Source of the DNA: Capitella teleta
Taxonomy: Eukaryota > Annelida > Polychaeta > Capitellidae
Direction: 5' to 3'
Assembly (NCBI GenBank): GCA_000328365.1
Contig: KB304887.1
Span: 201,845-265,844 of the forward strand
DNA length: 64,000 bases
Part shown: positions 1 through 13,400 of the stretch, one piece after another
How positions within the stretch are numbered: the stretch's first letter is position 1
Layout of the letters: the number at the start of each line of letters is the position of its first letter
Notes under the pieces: generated by a model
Told to the model about the DNA's origin: nothing
The model's input: only the letters and a program-made list of their open reading frames with translations
The model's database searches: none
Made by a program: the position numbers and the translations under genes

Positions 1-544
1 GCAGTGTGGCAGAACTTGGTCGGGGTGAAGTTCTGGCGACCACATGCATGAACCCAAGCTTTCAGCCTAGATGCGTTTTTCAAAGGAAAAGTGTGGAAGC
101 TCAGCCTCGAGCCGTCTTCGCTGCTCTGTCCAGGAAAACTATTACAATCCCACACTGCACACTGAGGCATGGTCCACACAGTCACTCGGATGAAAACTAG
201 AAACTGCGAAGTTCGAGTTGAAGTTGACAATCACACTCAGAGAGTCAGTCAGACACTCACACTTGACACTCACACTGGACTGGTCACTGCCACTGGTTGA
301 GCGGAAGAATCGTAATGGAAGACGTTGTTTCTTACCAAACTCAGAAACGGAAATGAAGACAAAAGTCGCAATGGCTGCTTTGAACTGAGTCGTTAACGCG
401 CGAAATGGTCCTTTGTCTCTGTATCTTGAATTTAAATTTTCAATCTCTTATCAGCAGACATTTGTTGACATTAGGCAGGAAGCGTCCGAGGGCATGCTTA
501 GATCTGATTTGTTATGTCACTTTTTATTGGATGTAAACGCCGGA

Positions 545-560
545 CTCGTGACGTCACGAG
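545..560. promoter_or_regulatory. CRE-type palindrome, likely promoter element
   Basis: A perfect 16-bp palindrome, CTCGTGACGTCACGAG, contains the full cAMP-response element TGACGTCA at 549-556. An E-box (CACGTG) follows within 10 bp and an ATTGGTTG inverted CCAAT-type site lies near 591. This cluster about 400 bp upstream of the AT-hook-like ORF looks like a promoter. The direction of transcription and the start site are inferred, not seen. Confidence 0.5.
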
Positions 561-983
561 GTCACGTGATGCGGAATGTATTCCAGTCACTGATTGGTTG
601 ACAGGCTTCCCGCCCGCCAGCCAGAAGTTGTAATGGCGGCACACTCATCCGTCAGATTTTCTCGAGAATTACGATTTCGATATTGGATTTCTCGGCGCAT
701 TTTCGCGGAACATATGAATGCATCCCACGAAAAGCTATAGATATATGAGCGCAATCAGATACATATGCATGTAATTCCTTCCCGTTATTTGGCTTTAAAT
801 GACGTTCCTTCCCAGATTAAATTTCGATGTCACATCGGTGGCATTTGAAATGAAGCTACAAGTCTCTTAATCCTTTTGCTCTTTCATCTCAGCACTTGAT
901 TCACCTTCCCGAAAGACTCTTGATGCACAGCCGAATTTACATTCAGCTTCGTATTTCCAGATGGCGCCATCTTCCAGCGCAAG

Positions 984-1802
984 ATGAGGAAAGTGCAGGA
1001 CCAACTGAGCCTCCAGTCTCCCCAATTGCAGCACCACGTGACCTCAGCAAATGACCTTTTGACCCCGCTGCCACTGAGGAAGATTCGGAGCGCATTTTCG
1101 GCTCAGGGAAGCCCACGTGGGAGTGTAGACGAAACCGGAAGTGCATCGGAGAGGAAACAAACAATGAAGAATTCTTGTGAATCCATCGGATCTTTGATAA
1201 ACCGCTCAGTGAATCCGTGGAGTGAATTCACGCAATACGTCAAATCGATAGACGTGGATTCAATGTACTTCCAGCAGAAGCGATTTAACGATAAATCAAG
1301 CAATGATTTTCAGAAGGTCATGAGTGAAATCGAGACAGACGATCAGAAAGTGAAGCGAGACAATGGAGTGAGAAAGGCGTCGAACAGCTCTTTATACGGT
1401 GAGGTATCAGTGCTGAGTGTGGACAGTTCTTGTGAGGCTGAACCCTCCGCTGCAAAAGCCAGCATGCGGGACACGGTAAACCGGCGCAAACTATCTACTA
1501 GCGTCATCTGCAAAGGGAGAGGTCGGAATGTGAAACCGAAAGTAGAAGTACCTGAAACGACCGATGCACGCCAGGAGCTCTACAAAAAATATATTTATGA
1601 GCCCAATTCGTGGGCTAGCGGATTCAGCTCGAAAAATTATCCGAAATTTCTGCTGGAACGAGAACAAGAAGGGGACAAGCATAGGCGAGGAAGGCCTAAG
1701 ACCGCTGCTGGCCACGTGAAATGGTCGCGACCTGAGGCTAGGGTGGTCTCAGGCCGCAATGCGCCCAAAAAGAAAGGGAGGCCTAAGAGCAGTTTCACTT
1801 AG
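984..1802 (+). CDS. basic protein with two AT-hook-like motifs
   Basis: The open frame gives 272 residues. I do not recognise the family. The protein is hydrophilic and Ser/Lys/Arg-rich, without signal peptide or membrane helix. Near the C-terminus are two short GRP-centred basic motifs, RRGRPK (about 234-239) and KKKGRPK (about 262-268), typical of minor-groove AT-hooks, so a nuclear, DNA-associated role is plausible. A conserved-looking patch rich in Tyr (ELYKKYIYEPNSWASGF) lies at about 200-215. A good acceptor (TATTTCCAG) ends at 960, and the frame is open back to 924, so the ORF may be the last coding exon after a 5' exon. The ATG at 961 is in another frame and stops after eight codons, hence my choice of 984. 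No AATAAA is obvious; ATTAAA near 2159 may serve. Confidence 0.6.
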   Translation: MRKVQDQLSLQSPQLQHHVTSANDLLTPLPLRKIRSAFSAQGSPRGSVDETGSASERKQTMKNSCESIGSLINRSVNPWSEFTQYVKSIDVDSMYFQQKRFNDKSSNDFQKVMSEIETDDQKVKRDNGVRKASNSSLYGEVSVLSVDSSCEAEPSAAKASMRDTVNRRKLSTSVICKGRGRNVKPKVEVPETTDARQELYKKYIYEPNSWASGFSSKNYPKFLLEREQEGDKHRRGRPKTAAGHVKWSRPEARVVSGRNAPKKKGRPKSSFT

Positions 1803-2353
1803 CACGAAGGCATCTTCAGAGTGTTTGTGATTGTGTGACAAGAAAAGCGACGCCGTTCTCTAATGTTGACTGTATTTGAATGGTATTCAAATCCATGTGT
1901 CTTTACAATGTATCCAGCTTGGAGATGTCATTCCTGAAATTGCAATTTCGTTGGCTTTGATATTTTTCCCTGTGCTTTTTTCTCGTGTTTATTCCGTATT
2001 TTTCTACAATCTCCGCTGAACGTTGAATAGCTGAATATCCTCTTATGAAACTGCTTAAAAATCTTTTAATTCGTGTCTATTATTGACTATGTTCATTGGA
2101 GATATCGAATTGGAGCCACATGTTGAACAAGTGAATTGACAGAAGAGGGGATCTTGAGATTAAATTACCATCTCAAACATCATGAGTGTAGATATTATAT
2201 GTAATATACAGAGTATAGAAAGTGTGTCATGTGATTGAGTAATGCAAAGGAATCAGGTGTCTGTTTCAAGGTAAGGATATTTAAAATCATTCAACCTATC
2301 ACTGCTTATGATCGCTGTGCTTGTGCAAACACACAGTACTCAAAACAATAATC

Positions 2354-2397
2354 ATAACGCACGTGGCGTCGATGCTACGCGAAGCCACGTGCGTTAT
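2354..2397. repeat. hairpin-capable inverted repeat, ATAACGCAC family
   Basis: Arms 2354-2367 (ATAACGCACGTGGC) and 2384-2397 are perfect reverse complements, 14 bp each, around a 16-base loop. A third copy of the half-site, CATAACGCAC, follows at about 2405. The same half-site recurs elsewhere in the window at 18441, 50515, 50584 and 62982, often paired as an inverted repeat. It may be a small non-autonomous element or a protein-binding palindrome. Confidence 0.65.
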
Positions 2398-3438
2398 AAT
2401 GGAATCATAACGCACAACAGTCGCGAATCAAGAATCTCCAACTCACAACGTTTATCATGATTGCTTCTTTCCCACAATGCCTTCCTCTCTTTCATGGAAT
2501 ACCTTCCCAATACACTTGCATTAACGCTACAACAGCCAGGTTGAAAATGAGAAAATCTAGATGTGAGATTTGTTTAGACTGACATCAGAGCGGCATCGAA
2601 TGTATCATAATTGAACCCTGTGATTTATTATGTAATGATGCCGCATCATAATTATATGTATCCTTATAAAATGAACATGGAGCACTGTGGTTCGCGATAA
2701 GAACGAACTCAATAACTGAAACAAGGAGCTTGAAAGTCAGTTGTATACCGAATGGGTCAAAGGTCAAATGGATCAGATACTATGTGGCAACCCTTGGAGT
2801 CAGTCAGATGAGTAGCACATACAGTGAAAACTTCTCAATGCCACGAATGGTCCTATTAAAGTGTGTTCTCCCTTCTCCGCTTCACTCGGCTGTGTTGATT
2901 GGACGAAATCAAAGTCAACTGGCGTCCAGCGATTGAAAAGACCATCGTCACATTGTTGTTTTGATGAGCGTTCCTTCGATTCCTCCCCACAGGATGAAGC
3001 TAGTTCATTTTTATTCCTTCCCATTCTGCCTTCCAATTTTTGTTTTAAAATTTTGTGGAATATTTGGGTGTAATCGACAAACCGGTCAAGGTACACTTCC
3101 AACAATTGCTTAGTGCAATGCCAAGTAGTACGTGATGTCATGGTACAAGCTCCCTTAGTGCTCATCTTATGTCTCAGCAGCACTGATGACCGGTGTTCAC
3201 AGCTATGCCTAAAGTAGGCTGTCATGTCTCAAGCGTGTAATTCCATGCTATCATGGTTTCCGTTTAGGCATTTCACTTGTGACAATTGCATAATTATTCA
3301 CTTATCAGACTGGAAAATGCAGCTCTATCACACAGTAGATTACACGCAGATCATTGTTGGTTTACAGTCCGAGACTACAGATCTGAGATGCTGATCATAT
3401 TGTGAAATCATGTAACCACATTTTGCTCCGCTAAGTTT

Positions 3439-3513
3439 GAATATCTCATAGATGCCAGCAAAGCATTTGATAGCATGGATCACCACGAACTGAATAGGTA
3501 TTCTGATGTCTAA
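3439..3513 (+). mobile_element. LINE reverse-transcriptase fragment
   Basis: The frame reads EYLIDASKAFDSMDHHELNR before a stop. This matches the A-box of non-LTR reverse transcriptases (consensus D-x-SKAFD-x-V-x-H), with the first catalytic Asp. Only this motif is preserved; neighbouring sequence has decayed. A relic, clade not assignable. Confidence 0.6.
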
Positions 3514-4307
3514 GGAAGCCATGAGTGTGTTTGCTTCGGTGGGTGGGAAGAGCACACATTGAACGACCTTCCTTTGATTTCGTTGAGACAACCAAACTTG
3601 ATTACTCCTCCAAGAATATTCCTAGCTTGCCTCGTTTGGCTGAATATCATTGGGCGTCTGTCCTTTGGGAGAATGTCTCGTTCTTCTCGCAAATGTTTGT
3701 TCAGAGATCAAGAAGGCTGAAGTCTGCTGGAGCTGCAGATGGCTCACGTTTTGCGCTCTCATTTATGCTGATGCATTTATTTTGATGCGATTTCACTCAT
3801 ACGAGCAAATCGTCCAGTTCCCTTGATGTTGTGTTGCTTATAACGTGTAGGGCACTAATGTTCCGTTGATTCACCGCTGATTACTGGACAATCTCACGCA
3901 GACAAACTCTTTTGTGCGATGCATGTCATCCACGTACCTTTCTCACAACAGGTCGTGGTACGAAAAAAGCTTCAATTTGGACAAAAGCATTTTTGGAACA
4001 ATCGTCATTTCTATGGCTATCGAGCGATGGCGTATTATCGAGGGAAATGTGTTTTGGTTTCTCGATTGAAGTCAGAGATTACTGGAACCAGATTATCGGT
4101 TGGTTTTATGACGGATCTGTCGCTCGAGCATCGGATTAGTGAGGGAGTCGGATTAAGAGTGACGAATTTAACATTTCTTCGTTATGTACTCAACAGTACA
4201 GCCGGGTTTATATTTCAAGTACTCTTGATCTTCACACATAAAATATCTTTGAACTATGAATTAGATAAAGACATAGATTAAAGTTGTGCATTCTAGAAAA
4301 GTGTGTT

Positions 4308-4313
4308 TTTATT
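4308..4313 (-). terminator. poly(A) signal of the luqin gene
   Basis: AATAAA on the minus strand, 124 bases beyond the stop codon of the second luqin exon. It supports that exon as the terminal one. Confidence 0.55.
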
Positions 4314-4436
4314 AGTGCACAAAGGAAGGTATGTACAGCAAGTTGGATAATTTGATTCTGAGGGAAACTCAAAATTGGGGAAGTCGTTCATCCTCTGAGA
4401 AGCTGGAAACCAAGGATAGGATATATTATATTTAGC

Positions 4437-7400
4437 TCATCTTATCGTATACCTGTAGCACTTGTAGTAGCCTTTGGTCCCGGCGTTGATGCAGATGGCA
4501 TCTTCCGTCTCGAACATCGCTGATTCCAGCAGGTGAATGGAACCTCTCAAACTGTTTAATCGTTGCAAGGTATTCGTCAAGGGAGATTCTGCAGAATAGA
4601 ACGATTATTCTTAGATGTAATTAGTTATGGTCTCAGACGGTGCTGTAGTGAGCAACACAGTGTGGATTTGAGATGAATATTTTGAATGACAACAAAAAGT
4701 TTACTTTTCAAACAAATTAACTCTGGAAACATCAAAGACAGACAGGAGAAGGACACTTATGTTTTTCTGACATCAGGCCAACAATTGAGCAAGTGAATGT
4801 TGATATTTGGTCTGATCATCTATCAATGGACAACCGATCCAGTTAGTCCGATAGAACGGATGTGGATGTATTAGCAAAACGGAATATAGTTCCTAAAATG
4901 AGAGTATTTTGTACTTTTCATATCACATTGCGATAATTCACATCCCAGCCAACTGATCAAGCAAAAACAATTAAAACGAAACAGTTTATTCAGAGTTGCA
5001 TAATCCATGCTTTTGACATGTTTACCAGCGGTTTTGATCACCACGAAAGTTGTACAAAGCCGGAACTATTTAGGTCATCCCATCAATACTTGAATGAAGT
5101 GTTTCCACAGGGATATCACCCCACTCTTCCGTCATATACTGACGCAACTCATCTATGATTGTTGGCTGGACCCCTCCGGTGATTAATCGCTTAGAACGCT
5201 TCGTCCACAAGGTATAGAAGGGATTCTGGACTGCAAGCTGGCGAAGGGAGACGATTCACATCATCAAAATCGAGAAACTTCAGATTTTACTTGGCTTTAT
5301 GGCGTGGAGCAAACAATTTTCAAGAAAGGTCACCGAAGCAAATGCAAGCCTTTTTTTATTGCAGGATCGTCCTGTAGCCCACCTGGCTCGGGGTGGCCTC
5401 CAGAAAAACGCCAGGTTTTCACGTAACTTGCTCAAATCGGTGAGCTTTCGAAAAATGACTTCAAAATCGCCCCGGAGATGATGGAGACATAGCCATTTAA
5501 ACAGCTAAGTTACTCACAGGAAAACAAATATTCCATATTAAATGCCAAATCTGTATATCTTGCTAACAGTGTTCTGTTGAGATACCCACTGATTCCCATC
5601 TGAGCGCTAGCTGAAGAAGGCCAACACCAACCCAGTATGCAAAGGACGCAAATTACGTCACTATGGAGGAGCCCTTATAAAACATGATGGCTGCACCAAA
5701 GCCCTCGGCTAAGCCATTGTACTTAAGCCGTCATCACTTTAATCAGTCATTCAATGCATGACTGCTTTCATAGCTGTGTATCAATATGAGCAATTTTCCA
5801 CGCGAATAAACGAAGGTGATAACAAAATGTGTGTTTGCATTGGTTTCTAAGAACTGATATGTAGATCAAGCTGAGAGGCAGTGTCGGCATCATTCGGATC
5901 CGGTTGCACGGGATTTGTATTTCGTTAGAAAATTCGCCAATTTGACTGGCCCCCCAAAACGTTTGCGATTTAATTGAGTTAACAGGGCCTCGTTCTGGCG
6001 TTCGTGGATACTTCCTTTCACAGATGAGACTGACTCGGTGAATATTCAAAGGGTTCGCTGATAATGGGGATAAAACAATTTTGAATTTCCTCTCTTTTTT
6101 TAGCCATGAGAACCAGAAGAGTTTAGCGCGACAAGCAGGAAATTACAAACCCCGTGTCGTAAAAATGCCTGGTCACTCGTTGCTATAAACATCGTCGCGC
6201 TGTCAGTTTCTTGTTTGTAATCAAAACGAGACTGCGTGGTATCAAAACGAGGCTATGCGTAATGAAAACGAGGTTCTACGGTGAAAAATAGACCAATTGC
6301 GATGCAGTATTCCCAAGGGAGAGGGACAAACGCACGTTGTCTCACAAAGAGCGAATATATCGTGTGTTGATAGGTCGGAATGCCTGCCGCGTCAATTTAG
6401 TAGGTCACGTTGCCATGGTGACCAAATTAAAAAAACCCGGTTATTTTGAATTAAAACTTCAAGATCGGTGTATGTTATTTGGTTTCTTATATACATATAC
6501 TGGCATATGGATTTTATAAATAATAATAATAATAAATAATAATAGTTTATTTCAGACTGAAATCCATATACATGCATATGATAAATGAAATAAATAAGAT
6601 GAAAATAAAAATAAACAATAATAAATAAGCAATGCATCACATCAATTCATAAATAAAACAGACTTCCAATGATGCCACAAAGATGAATTAAAGACCGTAC
6701 ACGATAAAATTGAACAAATAAGATTATTGCTTGAGTTTAAAATTCGCTTCTGGAAGTTAAAAATAGCATGTCTAAGAATTTCATTAAGAGATTTAACATG
6801 GTTAAATGCAAACATTCCACTGGCACTACAAAACCGAGGGTAAAACATGAAGCGACGAAATGAGTTGTTAAAAGCAATCGTCAATTTCCTCATGGCCGAT
6901 TTCTTAAAAATAGACCAGCAGTGGCCAGAATAAATGTTACCACAGAAGGTTGTAAAAAGTGAACACTTAACAGCTGGAGTGCAGGCACTAAAATATCTGG
7001 ATAAATAATTGCTCCGTACATAAAAAGACCTTAACTGCCTTGCGAGGTCAGTATTGTCTGAACAGTCATTTGAAATAAAAACTCCCAGGTATTTACATGA
7101 CGGTGTAACACTTAAAACATTACCTCCGAGGGAAACTTTGCAATGCTTCTTAAATGTGGAGGTTCGAGGTTTAAAAAGCATGCATACAGTTTTCTTAGGA
7201 TTAAAAGTAATGTCATGGGATATGCTATAATTATAACAAAGGTTTAACAGATGTTGTAGGCCTTTTTCGGAAGGGCTCAATAAAACAAGGTCATCTGCGT
7301 AAAAAAGATGATTACAGATAGACTCACTAACAGAACAACCAATACGACTGTCACGTAGCATTAAAATCAGATCATCCACATAAATATTAAAAAGAACAGG

Positions 7401-10400
7401 AGACAGCACTCCGCCTTGCCGTACACCATTCGAAACATTGAAATAGTTTGACATCGCGCTGCCCCATTTCACCCGGATGATAATAAAGGAAATCGTGATT
7501 GAATTATATCAGTTAATAAATAAGACTAATTTGAAATACATAAACTATCATCACAAGCTACAGAGTGGAGATACATGCTGCTGAATCACACTTAAATAAT
7601 TGAAGATATGGTGAATGAAGACATTATGGCCAAACGTGACGTCACTGGCATGACGTCACTGGTTTGAATTTGCAGCTTCTGCGAACGAATGGATCTGACA
7701 AGCGAAAGGGCATTCCGATGATCCCAGTCACGCCATCATGCGCGTCTGCATCCAGAAATTGCATTTCGACTAAGCTCAGCTCTCGGCTAAGCTAAAATCG
7801 TGTTGTGCTGTTTGCTTTAAGTGTGTTGATTTAAATGCCTGGTTTACATTTCCGTAGCTGTGAATATTATAAGTTTATAACTAAGGTGAGAGGCATTGGA
7901 GGAAAGAGCTGGCAAAGTGATTAGCGGAAAATGCATATGGAATATTAGATATGCTCATGATACGACAATAGTTGCGATTATCTCGAAAGGAGTGCAATGC
8001 AATGGGAGAAGAAAGCAGAGAAGTTAAGACTGAAAATCAACAGGAACGAAACGGCAACAATGACAGTGAATGGAGAATGACAAATCGGAATCGAAGGAGA
8101 AAAGATTGAGAGAGTGGAAAACGTTGAGTTTCTGGGGTCGCATGTTACATCAGACGGCGACAGCTGTGTTGACATCAAAACTAGGATTGGTGTGGCCAAA
8201 TCAATCACCAGAAACATGGCGGATGTATGGAAAGCGACTCATTTGAACCGAATACTGAAGGTCTGACTTGCAGAGGCCCTGGCATGCAGTGTGGCATTAC
8301 AGTCATTGAATGTACATTCATTCATTACATTCATGCGAAATTTGAACACCAGAAAACAAGATGAGAAACTGATTGTGGCGTTCGAGATGTGGTTATGGAG
8401 GAGGGTGCTGATATGTGAATCATTCATTAATCCTTACATTGAAATGTCAATCATTCATCAGTCATAATATTATGCCATTCCAAATGATTTTTTCTTTTGC
8501 GTTAAACTTTCCAAACTACAGCGCCAATGGAGGGAAATGTAAATCAAAGATTGGGTTGAATATTAAATTGACCTTGTATCATTATAACACGCACATAATG
8601 ACTTAGATTAATAATGAAATAATTAAGAACTATACAGTAATTAAAGAGTGTAAATGACAGATAAGTATAGCCTCCCGCAGCGTCTGCGCATTGACCCGTC
8701 CCCTCGAAATAAAACAAAAGTTTCTCCCCAAACGAAAGGTCACAAGATGACGCCGTCCTTAAGGTCAGGTCTCGCACACGTGATAAAAGTAATCTCGCGA
8801 GATCTCGGCGCGTCGTCTCTAGATTTCCCGCGGGATTTGACAAAATACAACAGAGTTGTCTCCCAGAAGTGTACCGAGTGTGCCTGTTGCCATGGAAACA
8901 TGTGATCATTGTAGTCAAACAGAAAACAAATGAAAAGATAAATCGTTCAAATTGCTTTACCTGATAGCGCCTACTGATTAATTATTCTGGTGAGGTTTTA
9001 TTGATAGGATTGTTGCTTGTTTCTTCTCGCGTGTTTTGCAAGTTTCATTGATTGTTTTAGTTTAGTGAAGCAATACACGAATTGTCAACATGCCAATGGA
9101 CGTGTTGTGCGCGTCTGGGATTCCTCTCTTTCTGTTACTGGCGTCTTTAGAGACGAACAATCGACGTGCGACACAGGACTCCAGTTTGAAGAAGATCAAT
9201 GAACACAACAAGCACGTGCTGTATGATTCAGTCTAAAATATGCTAAAGGAAGAAAGCAGGACAATACAGACAAAAATAGTTACTTGGTACCTAAGCTAAT
9301 CACTCTAAAGTGCGCAGATTCTATCACGTGACCGGATGAATGGTAACCCCCATTTTGAAGTGAGTTATGAGTATGCTTCGTGATTATGTAATAGTATTGA
9401 TATTAATAGTTGTAACTTAATCTACATCGTAACAGAAATCTACATCGATAATTATCATTATTAAAAGGCAAGCGATACGCACTCATAGATTAGAGAACCA
9501 TTCGTTACTCTAAAGACCCATCTAAAACATATATCCAAGAATTGAGAAAAACAAACCCATGCATCCTACCTGACACAATCCGCTAAAGAAATTCTCTCTA
9601 ATTACACCATCAACTAAAGGCATAATGCCATAAACTCTAAGTATCAGAAGTTCGTTAGCAATATTTCTTTCTCTCGTTCTCTCTCGCATTGTAATCGCGT
9701 GACAGGCTTTGAATTTGCGTGTCGTGTGCAAAAGAGTGGGCGATAATTGGAGTTAAAGGACCCGTTGAATTCGGCAGCCAAGGGATAATATTGCAACCCT
9801 CCTCACGTGTTGTGGAGTAAGCAATAGGAAAGACCATTGCACGATTCTTATGCGTTGTCTGAGGAAGTGCTAGAGGTCAGAGAGGTCATGGGATTGGCGC
9901 TTGAGGGGTGCTTTTGGGGAGAGGGAAGAACCTATGAAGACGAGACGACGGGGAAATGGATAAAAACAGTAGCAGATAAAGAAGAAGAAACAAAGTACCA
10001 AATTAAATTAACTTCCATCTTTCTTGTGTTTACCATTTCCGCGACAAAGGCGAGGCTACTCAGGGTGTTAACACGTGACAACAATAATCGCTTTAATTCC
10101 TCTCAAATGGCGGCATCGAAATCACAGCATTTATTGAGAAACGATACGATTCGGATGACGTAAAGTTATCACTAAATGGCGGCTCAGGCCAATCATTGTT
10201 ATGTAAACCGCCAAATGTACCACGTGATCATAGGTAATACTCATGCAGTCCGCATGAAATCGACAACTCGGTGGAGATACGAATCCCGAATTATTCAGAA
10301 ATGAAATTTAAAGAGGTTGTTTAGTTTCCACGTCGTATTTGAAAGCTGGAAAGGCAACATTGCGAACTTAAAACTAGTATCCATAATCTACAGAGCAGAG

Positions 10401-13400
10401 CAAACTTTTTATTGGGCGCCATTTTGAGTCCAGAAGATGAATATTTAACTTGAGTGTAAGCTAATGAAGTGCAAATTAAATGGTATGCCGTCATATATAA
10501 GCCAAAGAGTTTGGTATAATTATTCCACCTTAAATACGATAAATGACTCACAAATTGGACACACAATGGCACCCAAGAACCCAGTTTACGCTTCTCTGAT
10601 ATATAAGAAAGGGTATTACCTTAAATCAAAGTTAAAATAGAAAATGTAGAGAGCAGAAGACGCACATTTGTAATCATCGTGTTGGGTTATTCTCTCAATA
10701 TTTAAGACTTATCAAGCGCTTGCGATCGGATGCGCTAAACTGTGTGAATGGTAGCAAGCAATTGAGTTGAAACATTTCAAGGAGAAGGAAAACTAGAACA
10801 CTCGGCGTGATGGTCAGATGTTTTGCGTCTGTGTACTCAATGCCTGGTCGCCGCGCATTCATGCTGCGTCCAATTAGCCTTCAATGGAATGAGGTGCGTT
10901 CATTGTAATTGTACGAGGCATCAAAGGAGTCTTTCTTGTGAGCTGAATCAGATATTGTACAAGCACCTCCCACTCCGCCTCCAGGTCATCACCCTCGCAA
11001 ATGAGGAGTTATTTCTCATGAGTACTTGTCCAACTCGTGACCTTTGTCCTGTTTTTCACCTCTCCCTCTTCTCTACTCCTTTTCGCCAGGGAGTTTATTC
11101 TCTTTCCCCAAACCTGCATTTTAACTGGCTGACCACTCAATATTTCTCTAACATTCAGATCTATAATTGTTGAGCCAATATCATCGATTAAACCATTGCT
11201 AAACAATGACCAAGACTCGCGAATCAACCCTTCACTTCGGAGCATTATTCTTTTTCCTTCGATCGAAGTTTCTTGGCTCCACTTGTCGAGGCGAAGACAT
11301 TAAATTCTCTCTCGGAATTTATAGGAGCTTTCTTCTTTGGAAGAACAGTGAAGATGTCAGCCATCATAGTATATATACATGTAACTTTATCCTTTGATGT
11401 TCTGTTTAGATACAATGTGAAGTACAACTGCGTTAAGTTGAATGGTCCAAATCAATTAATGGTGTTCAGGATCGACCATTAATCCATTGTGCCACCATAT
11501 ATGGCATTCCACCAATCAGGATCAAAGAAGAATGCAGGTTTCACCCATGCATTGTGCACTCTAATTAACATAATAACATAATAACAAGATACAAATTCAT
11601 AAATTACAAGCAGAAAAAACGGTTAAACTGAACCAATAGGAATCCCCACAGTGTTAAACAACTCTCTCTAAAACCACGCCATTGAAGGTTTCTTGCGAAA
11701 GCTTCATTGATCTTCGCACCAACAAGGTCTCCAAAGGCGAGATTGATATTCGAGATCATCCTCAGGGTTGAGATCGCCCAAGCATGCAACATGGACGACA
11801 TTTCAACCATCTTCTGTTTCCGCTTCTGGTTATAAATGCAATTGCACACAATGCTCCAGAAACCGGGATTTCTTGCAACTCCTAAATATAGAATTTTATA
11901 ATCAGTTTTACAAATATTATTTGATAAGTAAATAACCGAAGATGTCTCAATTTATCGTAATTTGTTTGGAAAAAAAAGCAAGCATGAAAGAATAAGGGAT
12001 AATATTGTCCCAATTGGCGGTTCTCGGAATATCCTTGCAGTCTCCGACATGTGAAATGAAAAGAATTGTAGAATTCCGTATTCCACCAAATCATTAAATA
12101 CATCACTTATTATGCAAACGACAGCAGGTGAGGTCCCATGGGGCCTGAAAAAGGCGCAGATCACTCATTGCTTTGAGTTTGAAACACCCAAGAAGGACCC
12201 ACAACACGTGCTGGCCTCTGTCGTGATAAAGGTCGACCCGTTTGTGGCATTACACGTCATGAGGTCAGAGTTCATATCGCGGCCATTTACGGCAAATGGC
12301 CATTAGAGAAAAGTCGAAATTGAGGCTAAGTGACGGTGACGTCAGCTGTTGCACGAGAAGAGCGCGAGAGCAGCGCAGAGGGAATGTTTTCGAGGTGTCC
12401 GATACGAGTGGCCGGAGCAGTTTTGCTTGGCTGCTGCTCCGGTTGAAGTGTCCGCATTGTGGAATTTGTAAGGGGCGAATATTGCAACGCATATTGGGGA
12501 GATGCACGATATGAGGAAGAGAAAGAAGAGGAGGAGAGGAGGAGGAGGAGGAGGAGAAGGAGGAGGAGGAGAGGAAGATAATGAAATATTGCACTTTTTG
12601 CTAATTTACTATTCATTGCTGTATTGAGGTAATTGTAGTTGTAGTTGTGATTGTATCTTATTCTATCTTTGTGAACGGTGTATAATATTATCAAGATACA
12701 GATGTCCAAAATGTAGCGCAATCAGACGCAGCAATTCTTTCATTTCTTCGGATTAAAACATAAATATATATATATTTCAGCACTAAAAACTAGCCCAAAT
12801 TGACACATTTCACCAATAAAACAATAATTATCCTTCTACTTCCGTTGACTTTCGGACCAATCATGATAAGGTAACAGATTTTGCTGTTCTGTGCGTCGCA
12901 ACTGAAGCAACATGCAAAATAATTTTACAGACATGTTTACACCAATATATGATATTGCACTATTGGCGTGTGTACAATGAGCCATCTTTCAGTAATGACT
13001 TTGCTCTTACGTCGCGAGTACTATTTTCTTTGATACTAAACAAATTTAAATTTATTCCACTGAATTGATTGAGTCATAATTAATACTTTCCAAAGTTCCA
13101 ATTGAACTCGTTCTCTGGTGAAATTTAATTTACGATAAAAAAAGTTTCTCTTATGGAAACCATATTTCATAATTGGCCCAGTGCCAATGCTTCATAATTT
13201 ACTGCGGCAAGCCGAGAAAAATAAACATGTCTAAGATTTAGACGCAAATGAAGTTCAGCTAGGTTTCGCATGCAGTCTACTCAGAAGATAATGAAGTCAG
13301 TATTACAGCTCCCTTCGCTTCATGACTTTAGAACAATAATCATTTCTCAAGATTTCATTCTGAAACTTTCCGTTAATTTTATGGGAGCTCCGTTCACTAA

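Larger units (their letters stand above)
1803..4307. other. 3' flank and intergenic DNA between gene 1 and the luqin gene
   Basis: AT-rich sequence with no gene I can support. It holds a 14-bp perfect inverted repeat at 2354-2397 and a short LINE reverse-transcriptase scrap at 3439-3513, both listed separately. A minus-strand open frame at 2800-3225 (141 codons) has a fairly coding-like middle (LLEVYLDRFVDYTQIFHKIL) but no recognised domain or clear splice context, so I do not call it. A plus-strand frame at 3919-4281 is likewise unrecognised. Confidence 0.5.

Noticed and set aside
4446-4453. Splice donor-like CAG/GTATAC near the end of luqin exon 2, implying a third exon
   Set aside because: The frame ends seven codons further, the Cys-x10-Cys motif is already complete and AATAAA follows within 130 bases, so a terminal exon is simpler.
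11009-11245. Minus-strand frame with QVWGKR and SLAKR, considered as a W-amide peptide precursor
   Set aside because: No signal peptide, only one possible amidation site and no splice context; probably chance.
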